Shown in pieces: positions 1 to 21,993 of a stretch of DNA of 64,000 bases (the stretch's first letter is position 1; each line of letters starts with the position of its first letter). Under the pieces are notes generated by a model. The model saw nothing but the letters and a program-made list of their open reading frames with translations, did not search any database and had not been told where the DNA came from. Location of the stretch: contig JAKZAN010000004.1 in the NCBI GenBank assembly GCA_023053545.1, positions 11,817,235 through 11,881,234 of the forward strand. Reading direction: 5' to 3'. This stretch comes from Lepidurus packardi (taxonomy: Eukaryota; Arthropoda; Branchiopoda; Notostraca; Triopsidae). Made by a program: the position numbers and the translations under genes.

Positions 1-3000
1 TTCCACTTTGTCCACGGCTGTCGGACACGTGATAATTAAGCTTTCTTCAGGCATTAGCAAAGACAACGCGTTCTAGGAAAAAAAAACACACACAACACAA
101 TGAATCAAGCCATGAAAGTTTTCATTACAAGTCTTAAAAGGGGTAACTAAACTCTAAAAGTAAGACTCTTTTAGTATGATATAAAGTAAAGCCTGAATGA
201 AGAACTTGGTATTAAAGAATTATGTACCTAACTTGAACAACAACCGAGATATTAAAGAAAAGGTCTCCCTAACAACTACTACGCGGCAACGCTGTAAACT
301 GCAAAGCTCGCATCCGGCCGCCATTAAGAGGAGTGTGAAGTCCAAAATTTGGACGACAATATATCCGATGCTAGAAAAGATACCTATCTCACAAGTAAAA
401 CGTGACCATTCTCGAAACGGCCTGAACATGATTTTTTTTAGAGTAGACTATACTTCCAATTTAAGGGCCATTACTCAATTTGTAATGAAACTTGGAAATT
501 TCAGGACGGGGACAATTTTCGAGACAATGACGTCGTAACATAAGCAAGAGTTTATACGTTTATATAATGTGTTTACATAATCCAATTGTTTATATATGAT
601 CGAATATGGTATATGTAATAAAATTGTTTCTATAGTCCAAAATTCTACCTTAAATTAATTCATTTTGTGTTTCATATCGTTATAGAATGCTTTAAAACCA
701 AAACGTCATTCATTGGAGGAAGGAGCCGTATGCATAACTGGAACTGGATAGTGGAGTCGCGCGTCAAACCTTGTAGTGCTACGCGTGACGCCAGTGGCGC
801 GGCCAACAGTGAATATTTCAAATTCGCTTACAAGTCAACAAAGCGTATGTGGTTCGCAACGGCTTTTTCATAGACAGTTTCTTTCATATCTCGGTTACTT
901 TTAACTTTAAGTACATGAATCCTGAGGCCAAGTTGCACCTTAAGACCTGTACTATAACATATCCAAAAGACAGTTTTAGAGTTCAGTTCTCCGTTAAAGA
1001 AACTTTCAACATTAGTGCTCCCGTGCAACGCCACCCCTTCCTCCCTACCCCGAAACCGTAAGTAGCCATTTTGTGTCAGTTATTTTTCTTTGGTTAATCT
1101 ATACACAACAAGCGAGTCGGCTACAGGCTTCGACCAATTAAACGTCCCATGACGTAAATAGATAAATGAAATTAATGTTAATTATCTCCAATTAACAAGT
1201 GAATAAAAACAATATCAGAATTTATGGTAATTAACTTCGCTTTAGTATTAGTATTTACCGCCTTGACGTGGCTCATTTCCAAGTCGGGGAGAGGCTCCAC
1301 CCACAGCGTTTCTAATGCATACGTCACATGCGTCGAGTACTGGGCATGTACCAGTACATCCGACAGGAGAATAAACCAATGGGAAGAGAGACTTCGAGCT
1401 TGATGCAGATACAGCGGATGGGATCGCGATTCGCGTAACAACCTTCTTTGGGGCGTGGCCAAATTCGCCACCAGCTTTGTCGGACTCGAATCCCAGAACG
1501 CGCGCGTGAAATCTGCCAACTGACACTCGCGTTCATTGGCTTGCACCGCAGCTTCGTACTTCTCCCACGTACTTTTCCAGCGCTCGCTCTCCGCCTCCCC
1601 CAAATGATGCTCTTTGCTCCAGAGTCTCAAAAACTGAGCGTAAGCTTTGAGGCGGTTGAGCGGCTCCACCATGAGCACCTGAAACGGCGAGGATGTTTTG
1701 CGCAGTTGCGTATTGAGCAGCAAAGGCCAGACGTGAGGCCACGCCTGCTCCACGACACTACTGTCACTTTTGTTTAGGTGAAATCCGTTCATTACCAACG
1801 CATTGCAAACGCTTTGAACGTAATTCCGCCAACTAGTGAGCACAGGCTCCGCCCAATGCAGCACAGCAGCCTGTCCGTGCATTAAACGAGCCACGTTTTC
1901 CGTTACCAAGCCTAAGATGTGCTTGTAACTCTCGAAAAGAGCACCGCGTACGTCAAACGTATCGCTAGGACTCGCTTTGGGCAAGACCAAGACCACCCGG
2001 TGCCAAATCTCCAACAAGGAATGCAAAAACAGGCGTTCGGTGACTAGGAAGTTATTCCAATCAGGTTCCATTTCTTCCAACAACGCGCACGACATCCTCC
2101 CAGCCGCTAATACTGACGCAACGCGCTGGTTTTCCAAGACAGGTGTGTCCAAACGCGCACATTTCGACCTATATAAATAAAAAACATAAAATGTTGCTCA
2201 TTAGCAAAGAATTTTAAAATAATACAGAATAACGCACCATTCAAACAGAATACTAACAAAATCCTAAATAATATAGTCTATTAATAAGCGGAAGTCACTA
2301 ATACTAATTAATAATGCGTTACGCTAAAAGGTAGCCGTTAAATTAACTAATATTTAAATAAATACCAGCCGTTAGAATTAAGGTTCCCGTAGACTTTAGT
2401 GATATGAAATAGTCACAGATGGCGTTGTTGTTTGTTATTGTTTTGGAATGCCTTGCATGAGACTTGCGTGAGGAAAAAGAAATTAATAGCTTAATTTCCT
2501 ACGTTTGCTTTTGCTTCTTAAAAGTACAAGTTGTCACCATAGTTCAACTATGGAATATCAATGAAATCTCCGTAGTCGACTAAACAGGTACTAGCTAGTC
2601 GACTAGACAGTAGATTAAGTAGTCGACTAAGTAGTTACCTAAGTAGTGGACTAGATAGGCACCCAAGTAGTGAACTAAGAAGTTGACTAGGTAGTTTATT
2701 AACTAGTTGACTAGCTAGTAGATTACATAGTCGACTTAGCAGCCTGCTAGGTAGTAAACTAAGTAGTTGACTACCTAGTTAACTCAGTCGTTGACTACCT
2801 AGTTAACTCATTAGTGGACTTTCTAGTTGACTCAGTAGTCGACTCCTTAGTTAACTACAAAGACGACTAGGTAGTTTATAAAACTAGTTAACTACCTAGT
2901 TAACTTCATAGTTGACTTCGTAGTTTACTCAGTAGTGGACGAAGCAGTTGACTAGGTAATCAACTAAGTGGTTGACTAAGTAGTCGGCTTTGTTCCAACG

Positions 3001-5163
3001 TTACTTAAGTCATGAAATACGAAACAAAACTAACTGCACTCAACTGAAAATCATTAAAGTAGTACTAACTGAGCTACCACTAATTACATTACGTAAGACT
3101 AATTCAAACACCAGACTAATTAAGTCAGTGAATACGAACTAAACTAACCAGCAAACACTAATAAATCCCAACAATTTAATTCAAATTAAGTACTGCTAAC
3201 TGCTGAACCATAGCGACACAAAACTCATCAAATCTCAATAAACAACACCAAATTTAAACTCATTTGAAAAGGACTTAAACGTAACCAATTACTTGTCAGG
3301 CCGCAAAAAGAAGACATCCCCTTTATCCGTGAGCAAAAGGGCGTGGCTTTCGCCTGCTGCGACGTCCCGGAATGTGACTCGAGCTTCCGATCGTACCGGC
3401 AAACTCACCGGCTCCACTTGAACCTTCCCATCCACGGAAAACGTCCCCAAATACGCCGTTCCGTCCAAACTGAGCGCTAAAAAGAACTCCTTCCCCATGA
3501 CCACCTTAAAAACCCCTCGTTGGCTCAAACTCGTAATACTACTGCTATTCTCCACTATCACCGCTCCTTCACGGAAACTGCCAGTGAAGGCCGAAGTATC
3601 CAATCTGCGAAAACCCCTTGTACTTAACTGCCTGGACGCCGAGATCACGAACGCAGCATGAGTTTCCGGATTGGTTTCAGACTGCGAAAGTTTCGCTTGT
3701 TTCTGTGCGATTTTCGCCACATACGAATCCAAGGACAGACAAGAAGGCGACTCTTGATTAGTCCAGCGTTTCGGAGCCAGGTTGTTACTCATCTTAGAAT
3801 CGGACTCGGATTCCCTTGAAATGAAGTCCGACGACGCTCGGATCGAAACCAACGGCTGCGCGACCGCGTCGGCCGCGTTTTCGGGCTCGGAATCCGCGTC
3901 GGTACTGTTTGACGCGCTCCAATGCTTCGATAAACGATGGACATGCTCCCCGACGTTCTTGACGCTCTGGGCGACCATCGAGGCCACGTGATTCACGTTC
4001 TCTTTGAGGATATCTCGCGTTTCCTCATCCATTTGCATGGCGGAGAGTTGTTTGCTCAGAAACTGGCGTGCGACGTCGGTGTTTGGGAAAAGCGCCGTGG
4101 AGCTTTGGCGAACCAAAGAATCCATTCTAGACCACACCTCCTTGAGGACCGTCGCGTTCTGGGAGTCGCCTGGGGCGACATGAGGCTCTTCTGACCCTTC
4201 TGCTTCCAAAACTGGCTCCAATTCCAAGGTAGAGTCCGTCTGGCTGCTGCGTTTGCTCGGAGGGAGGCCTTTAGCTTGTCGACAGTGAGGACAACTGCCC
4301 ACGAATGGCCCATTCGTACTTGAACTGAGCTCTGAGCTCGATTTCAGAGCAGGAGGAACGGGTAACAGAGCCAAAGACTCACTTTTAATGGATCCCGACT
4401 TGGAATTTGATGCGAAAAGCCACGTGGCATCTAATAGCGAGGATTGGTTGATAGAAAAACGGTCCGGGACGAATAAAGCCGAGCTAGAAGAGGTAGAAGA
4501 GGAGGAGGAGGACGTGTTTTCGACGTTAGGATGGGATTCGCAGAGGAGTAAGCAGAGTCGACTAGAAGAAACGAGGGATAAGCAAGGTCCTAGGGATGGA
4601 GGGAGGCTTAAAGCATGGGTGGTAGGATATGAAGAAGGGTTGTGGGTCTTTTGGTACCAGACTTGGCCGTTTTCGGAGAGGCACAGGACGTGATCCGAGC
4701 TGGTAACGAGGGTTTGAACGCAAATGCGCTCGCCTTCTTCAGTGAAACCATGGGAGCAGCACAAAGGAGTGGATTTGAATAACGAGACTTGTTCCAGCTT
4801 TTCAGGTGTTTCTACCTTAGCTCGAAAGGCTTTGCCGCGATCGCTAACGAAGTAGAGACAGTCTTGGGAGCAAGATATGTTGATGACGCATTGGCAGGGC
4901 AAGGCCAGCTCGCGAGGGTCGTTAAGGTCGTTTTCTAGGGGTGTAGAAAGGAAAACGCGACCTTCTTGCGTGAGGTAGACGTAATGGCCGCGCTGATCTG
5001 AAGTGATGGAGCTGAGCGGATAGTTGGGGACGTTAAGTAGGCATTGTGGGGATGTATGGTCTTCCAGCCAGGCAAGGGCATGTTTTTGGGGTGGTTTCTT
5101 GGGCGACGGACTAGGACTCCTCCCTTCGGTTGAAGCGGATCTGGATGGATCAACCGGATCCAT
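1..5163 (-). CDS. ALS2: Alsin (ALS2), Rab5/Rac guanine nucleotide exchange factor, 5' part only
   Basis: Three coding exons are visible: 5163-3293, 2168-1259 and 72-1, the last cut by the window edge. They join in phase and give 951 residues with no stop. The first exon encodes an RCC1-like propeller whose last blades read GKEFFLALSLDG and GESHALLLTDKGDVFF, with a long Ser/Glu-rich insertion in the middle. The second exon covers the Dbl-homology (RhoGEF) region and the start of the PH domain (WFILLSDVLVHAQYS, ETLWVEPLP, close to the vertebrate alsin PH). The third exon continues the PH strand (MPEESLIITCPTAVDKVE). The MORN repeats and VPS9 Rab5-GEF domain expected downstream lie outside the window. 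Alsin acts on early endosomes. The start at 5163 is the first ATG of the open exon. SNRK lies upstream on the same strand. Gene identity is secure; truncation is only by the window. Confidence 0.9.
2169..3292 (-). repeat. ALS2 intron 1 with degenerate short tandem repeat and a MITE fragment
   Basis: This 1.1 kb intron holds about 430 bases (roughly 2560-2990) of a degenerate 12 to 15-base repeat built on GTAGTTGACTAG / AGTCGACTA, much of it self-complementary. At about 2381-2470 there is a fragment of the element family with end motif AAGGNTCCCGTA and internal CACAGATGGCGTTG that recurs at 18902 and 45428. No coding exon is seen here. Confidence 0.75.
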
Positions 5164-6468
5164 ATCCTTTTGATTGGATTAAAAAGGAAGTCAATATTAA
5201 GAATACAAATAAATACAGGAATTTCTTGGGAATTGAACAGACTTGTTTTAGGGAATGCTACGAAGAAGTTTGGACGCACTGTTTTAACTAATTAACGAGG
5301 CGGCATAATCCATCATGTTTTAGCTAGTTTATGGGTAACTTTAAACCTGCTTAAATCCCATGTTATGTAAACATAGCGCCGCCATCTTGAAATTTACTAT
5401 AAGGGTAAATGCGAAGCATGCGAAGGGCCAGCTGGGCCAGCGAAATTCGAAGCGATAAAATGCGAACTGCAAGAATGAAGCAGGACTCCCCAATACGGAA
5501 AACATAGCGCTTCCGTGTTATAAACAGAGTAAAAAAGTTTTCACCTATGGCCACTAGATGGTTCCATTTGAATAGTAAATTTCCTGAAAAAAATCGATCC
5601 GATCCCTGCCACTACTGGCGCTATTGTGTTGTAAACAGAGTGGAATAGTTTTCAACTATGGCCACTAGATGGCTACATTTGAATAGTACATTTCCTGAAA
5701 AAAAATCGATCCGATCCCTGCCACTACTGTGGAACTCCCGATTCGATCAGATCGGATCGGATCTTCTTAAAGATCCAGAACGAGTCCAAAAAGAAAGATC
5801 GAAAAGTTTAAGACAATACATTCACTCTGATTTCCGGGCGACAGCTGTACATTTATTCTAACATGACTACAACTTTTTATAAATACTCAACTTGCACAAA
5901 AATACTTTGTTTTTCCTTTTTAATGTGAACATGCGGCAAACATACAAAATAAAAAAAAAAAACAAATCCGTGTGACAAGTAAAGCTCCATCGACTGCTGT
6001 TTGCAGGCCAACACAATTTGGCGGTACTTTTGTTTCTTTTTTTCAATTCTTCTCCTTCTATATATAAGACACGCCCCAATACCCACCTCTCCCGACAAGC
6101 TCTCAGCAAACAATTGCTTTTTTCTACTTCAACCTTCTAAATTTCCCCCAATGTTCTCTCGCAATTTGTATACAATGCGCTATTTCTAATCCAGAAAGTA
6201 ACCTGGTATCTTTGTTTCCCTTGCATTATATTTGTTCGTTTTTCCCATCTTTCTTTCTTTCTTTTGCTACCTCAAGTCTCACACGTAGAGAAACCAAACC
6301 CTCCTTTCAAGCTGAGATTCCCATGTTGTAAAACCCAAAAGGTAAACAAAAAAACGTCAACAAAAACTGTAAACAAACGCCATAAACGAGTGAAACATAA
6401 AGGGTGACTAAAAAAGGGACAATGACTTGTGTTTTCTTGCTTTTCCATCGCCGATTCGATTCAACAAT
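5164..6468. other. Intergenic region between ALS2 start and SNRK stop, with a 111-base direct repeat
   Basis: There is no gene here. It should hold the ALS2 promoter/5' UTR and the SNRK 3' UTR. Two direct copies of a roughly 110-base segment (about 5510-5617 and 5622-5729) share AAACAGAGT, a CTATGGCCACTAGATGG core and ATCGATCCGATCCCTGCCAC. A C/T-rich, A-rich stretch follows at 5940-6360. Confidence 0.6.
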
Positions 6469-16599
<10,131 letters not shown>

Positions 16600-17258
16600 A
16601 TGCCGTCTGCGAAGCATCTACAGTTTCTTCAAGCAGCTTGGAAGCATATTGCCCAAGATGGAAGAGGATTTGACCGCGTTATGAACAAGGTCCAAATTAA
16701 ACTTGGTTAATTTTAAGCAAAAGTCAATAGAATCTCATGAAATATTATTTCTATTTCAATATTAGCCCTGTTTCTAACGATTCCGATGATTTTTTCCATA
16801 AGATGGTCTCTATTTTTAACGATTCCGTCGATTATGTCTAGATGAAAGTAGTAGAAGGAAGCGAAGGACGCTGCGTGACAGAGTTAAAAGTCGAAGAAGA
16901 GCATACCAATAAAGGCAGCACTCTCCATGGCGGGTTCTCTTCCACTTTAGTGGATATTGTTTCTACTCTGGCTTTGCTTACACATCCTCGCCAAGCTCCA
17001 GGAGTCTCTGTGGATCTGCACGTAACGTCAGTTAACCATATCCGACACTTTTGAAGCTTCTCTCTAAATGATTCCCTGTCTCTGTTTCGTCGCTGCAGAT
17101 TTCTCAAAGCTGCCAAGATCGGCGACGAGATTCTAGTCGACGCTAAAGTCGAGAAAGTGGGCAAAACGCTGGCTTTTCTCTCGGTAGAAATTAAAAATAA
17201 AGCCACTGGTGATCTCATCGTCCGGGGCTCCCATACCAAGTTCATAGGCCACCAGTGA
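16600..17258 (+). CDS. ACOT13: Acyl-CoA thioesterase 13 (THEM2), hotdog fold
   Basis: Three coding exons: 16600-16689, 16842-about 17029 and 17099-17258. Exon 1 gives a short helix (MPSAKHLQFL..GFDRVMNK) like the ACOT13 N-terminus. Exon 2 carries the catalytic region KVEEEHTNKGSTLHGGFSST, with the HGG turn and the following Asp (TLVDIVSTLALL), then APGVSVDLHVT. Exon 3 encodes FLKAAKIGDEILVDAKVEKVGKTLAFL..NKATGDLIVRGSHTKF, a full match to the C-terminal half. The enzyme hydrolyses medium- to long-chain acyl-CoA and works as a tetramer, typically mitochondrial or cytosolic. The join between exons 2 and 3 is irregular: every GT in exon 2 lies in phase 0, whereas exon 3 (after CTGCAG) needs one base to complete a codon. 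A TC/A split (146-codon ORF) would need a non-GT donor. The exon 1 donor (GTCCAA) is also weak. Confidence 0.85.
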
Positions 17259-17333
17259 AATCTAATTTCCATTTTAACTAACCCAAAAGACAATTCCATT
17301 GCCAGGAATTTACTAAGTTATTATTAGGAAATC

Positions 17334-17339
17334 AATAAA
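17334..17339 (+). terminator. Polyadenylation signal for ACOT13
   Basis: AATAAA lies about 75 bases after the ACOT13 stop. The next gene is convergent, so this fits the 3' end of ACOT13. Confidence 0.6.
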
Positions 17340-17530
17340 AGTCGTTTTAGATTTGAAGGTTCTTTGAAGAACTGTATATATTACCCCTGCATGATCAGAA
17401 CTTGTCAGTTTCCCTCAACACAATCACATTTTGTTACTTTTTTTTTTGGCTTTCGGTTTGAGACATGATGAGGTAGGAATATGCAGAGTATAGTACGTAT
17501 ATGTACTATATAGCTTGAAGCATAGCATTT

Positions 17531-17540
17531 TTTATTTATT
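17531..17540 (-). terminator. Polyadenylation signals for the Venus kinase receptor
   Basis: Two overlapping AATAAA hexamers read on the minus strand, about 95 bases beyond the receptor stop at 17633. The 374 bases between this gene and ACOT13 hold only the two 3' UTRs. Confidence 0.5.
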
Positions 17541-17632
17541 TTTTTTTTTAGCTTTGGTTCGAGCAAAAGTATTTTTTGTTGGTTTTCGGTTCCTGTGGTC
17601 CGCGGCGTATTTTTTGTTCGTAACATAGTAAT

Positions 17633-20600
17633 TCAAATAGGCGTGGCTTGTGAGCAAATGCTGCACGCGTCGTCTCCTTTGGTGCTGTGCTGCAGCATGA
17701 CGTAGTGACCCAAATAACCTGCATTGGGATTGATGCGGTAGCTATGGAGCAGCGCTTCTTCGCCATGCAAAGACAGTCCGCCGTCCAGCGTACTTTCGAG
17801 CGCATCCAGGGCATCACTGGCCGAGTCCACGACGGAATTATCGTTGGATCCGGCGGATTTCTTGCGGCTCGCGGTGGAAAAGTTGCGAGAATAAGCCACG
17901 CAGGGTTTATGGTGCTGAACGCTGCTGAGCCGCGCTGGGATTTGCATGGCGAGCGAATCCGAGCCTTCGATTTGCACAGAAGACAAGGGAATCCCCAAAC
18001 AAGGCGAAATAAGTCGCTGGTTATTAGCCAGCAGTTCCACAATCTCGGAAGCTTGCGGCCGTAAGGAAGTCGTCCGGTGCCAACAAGATTTGAGCAAAGT
18101 CTCTCTGAAAATAAGGCATTTCTCGTTTGCATTTTAGTATTTAAGCTTCTTTCTACCCTAGCTTATTGACGCGAAACAGTTGCAGATGGCGCTGATGTTT
18201 GTTATGGTTATGCGTAAACCTTCCCTTGCTTTGTGGTTCATGCTCCGTAAAGATGTTCTTATTTAGTTTAGTAACTTTATTTCAAGTATTTGGAGTATTT
18301 TATAGTTTTACTTATTTTAGATTATTTTTCTACTATTTACTTTATGTATATGGTAGTCATTTGTATTTAGTAAAATAAGGCATTTCTCGTTTGCATTTAG
18401 TATTAAAGCTTCTTTCTACCCTAGCTTATTGACGCGAAACAGTTGCAGATGGCGCTGATGTTTGTTATGGTTATGCGTAAACCTTCCCTTGCTTTGTGGT
18501 TCATGCTAGGTAAAGATGTTCTTATTTAGGTTTAGTAACTTTATTTCAAGTATTTTGAGTATTTTATAGTTTACTTATTTTAGATTATTTTTCTACTATT
18601 TACTTTATGTATATGGTAGTCATTTGTATTTAGTAAAATAAGGCATTTCTCGTTTGCATTTTAGTATTTAAGCTTCTTTCTACCCTAGCTTATTGACGCG
18701 AAACAGTCACAGATGGCGTTGATGTTTGTTATGGTTATGCGTAAACCTTCCCTTGCTTTGTGGTTCATGCTCCGTAAAGATGTTCTTATTTAGTTTAGTG
18801 ACTTTATTTCAAGTATTTGGAGTATTTTATAGTTTTACTTATTTTAGATTATTTTTGTACTATTTAGTTTATGTATATGGTAGTTATTTGTATTTAGTAT
18901 GAAGGCTCCCTTCTACCTTAGCTTATTAATGTGAAACAGTCACAGATGGCGTTAGTGTTTGTTGTCATACGTAGGCCTTGCATAACAAAGTAAAAAAAAA
19001 AAATTACCTAATTCCCGGAAAGCACGGTTAGTACTGAAAGTACTGTTACTTAACTTTCCTGGTAGTGCATTTTTCTATTAAATGTTTTTTTTTTTTTTTT
19101 TAAACAAGTTGTTCCGAAATTCTCCATGGTAACGGCTTATACCGAGCTAAGGTATACGGGAGCCTTACTCGTATTTATTGGGTATAATGTTAGTTCATTT
19201 TTATGTTAAGAAGAGCAAGAATACTTACAACTGAGGTTTAACCCCCGCAGGGATGGCGATTGTGTGTCCGTTCTTCACATGCTCCAGTACTTGATTGTTG
19301 CTCAAGCCCTGGAAAGGGAAACTACCGAACGTAATGATCTCGTAGAGAAGAACCCCGTACGACCAGATATCGCTCATGGGAGTAAATAACCCATCGATTA
19401 GACTTTCCGGGGCCATCCATCTCACGGGCAACATTCCTAAAATTTCATCTTTCGAAATACGATATTTTGCTTCCCCAATTAAGATATAGTTAACCGCATT
19501 TCAAGTCATAGGATAAAAAAAAAAAAAAATGAATCATCATTTCCCAACTTTTCCAATCACAAAACTCTGCAAGTAGGACGACTATGTGTCCCGAAAGCAA
19601 TGACAGAACATGGTAATAATTGGCGTGATTTCTTACCTTTGCGATTAAAGCGATAGTAATCGTGTTCATACATGGGTCTAGTCATCCCAAAATCGGCCAA
19701 TTTAGCGACCCGGTCGGAATTGACCAAACAATTCCGGCAGGCGACGTCCCTATTAATTTTTTTTTAAATTTATTTAAAATTTTCTTTTTTTAATTTAATT
19801 TTTTTTTTTCCATTTCATTTTTTATAATTTTTTAAAATTTAATTTTTCGTTTTTTCTTATTTACTTGATTTGACTTATTTTTAACGTGTGATTTAAAAGA
19901 ACTAAAAATCCAGTGGAATGAAAAATGAAAACGAAGAACGATGAATGGAAAAGAGAAAAAAAATCCAAGAGGAAGTAAAGATGGAAGAAAACATTACAAA
20001 CCGGTGAATGTATTTGAGTTCAGCCAAGTAGCTTAGGCCTCTCGCAATATCCAACGCATTTTTTAAAAAATTTTCATTTTAAAAAATTTTAAAAATTTCT
20101 AAAAATTTCATTTTTAATTTTTGGTTTTTTCTTATTTACTTGATTTGACTTATTTGTAACGTGTGATTTAAAATAACTAAGAATCGAGTGGAATGAAAAA
20201 TGAAAACGAAGAATGGAAAAAAGAAATAAAATCCAAGAGGAAGTAAAGATGGAAGAAAACATTACAAACCGGTGAACGTATTTGAGTTCAGCCAAGTAGC
20301 TTAGGCCTCTCGCAATATCCAACGCATTTTTTAAAAAAATTTCATTTGAAAAAATTTTCACAAATTTAATTTGTAAAAATTTCTAAAAATTTAATTTTTA
20401 ATTTTTGTTTTTTTCTTATTTACTTGATTTGACTTATTTGTATCGTGCGATTTAAAATAACTAAGAATCGAGTGCAATGAAAAATGAAAACGAGAAACGA
20501 AGAATGGAGAATAAAAAAAAAAAATCCAAGAGGAAGTAAAGATAGAAGAAAACATTACAAACCGGTGAACGTATTTGAGTTCAGCCAAGTAGCTTAGGCC

Positions 20601-21956
20601 TCTCGCAATATCCAACGCATTTTTCGAAAAAATTTTCATTTTGAAAAATTTAATTTTTAAGAATTTCTAAAAATTTAATTTTTAATTTTTGTTTTTTTCT
20701 TATTTACTTGATTTGACTTATTTTTAACGTGTGATTTAAAAGAACTAAAAATCCAGTGGAATGAAAAATGAAAACGAAGAACGATGAATGGAAAAGAGAA
20801 AAAAAAATCCAAGAGGAAGTAAAGATAGAAGAAAACATTACAAACCGGTGAACGTATTTGAGTTCAGCCAAGTAGCTTAGGCCTCTCGCAATATCCAACG
20901 CATTTTTCAACAAAAATTTAACCAAAAAATTTTTTGAAAAATTTAATTTGTAAAAATTTCTACAAATTTAATTTTTCGTTTTTTCTTATTTACTTGGTTT
21001 GACTTATTTTTAACGTGTGATTTAAAAGAACTAAGAATCGAGTGGAATGAAAAATGAAACCGAAGAACGAAGAATGGAAAATAAAAAAAAAATCCAAGAG
21101 GAAGTAAAGATAGAAGAAAACATTACAAACCGGTGAACTTATTTGAGTTCAGCCAAGTAGCTTAGGCCTCTCGCAATATCCAACGCATTTTTTTTAAAAA
21201 AAAAATCATTTTAAAAAATTTTCACAAATTTAATTTGTAAAAATTTCTAAAAATTTAATTTTTAATTTTTCGTTTTTTCTTATCTACTTGATTTGACTTA
21301 TTTGTAACGTGCGATTTAAAATAACTAAGAATCGAGTGGAATGAAAAATGAAACCGAAGAACGAAGAATGGAAAAAAGAAATAAAATCAATAAATAAAAT
21401 CAATAAATCAATAAATAAAGAGGAAGTAAATATAGAAGAAAACATTACAAACCGGTGAACGTATTTGAGTTCAGCCAAGTAGCTTAGGCCTCTCGCAATA
21501 TCCAACGCATTTTTCGAAAAAATTTTCATTTTGAAAAATTTAATTTTTAAGAATTTCTAAAAATTTAATTTTTAATTTTTGTTTTTTTCTTATTTACTTG
21601 ATTTGACTTATTTTTAACGTGTGATTTAAAAGAACTAAGAATCGAGTGGAATGAAAAATGAAAAAGAAGAACGATGAATGGAAAAGAGAAAAAAAAAATC
21701 CAAGAGGAAGTAAAGATAGAAGAAAACATTACAAACCGGTGAACGTATTTGAGTTCAGCCAAGTAGCTTAGGCCTCTCGCAATATCCAACGCTAAGGAAG
21801 TGAGTTTCCGATTCGACACTTCGTCCGATTCCTCTCGGTTCTTTTCGTTGACCAAATGGCGCCGAGCCAGCAAGTACGTCTTCAAATCGCCTGAGGCAGA
21901 ACAAAAGATGAGAATATAGTCCATAGAATGGGTAGTATCTGTCCCGAGCAGACTCG

Positions 21957-21993
<37 letters not shown>

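Noticed and set aside
197..538. ORF of 113 codons at the left edge
   Set aside because: It lies in an ALS2 intron on the opposite strand, has no homologue I recognise and no splice or promoter context.
20002..21508. The six [14 protein letters not shown] copies as mutually exclusive alternative exons
   Set aside because: None has a 3' splice acceptor or the upstream half of exon 15, and one copy has an in-frame stop.
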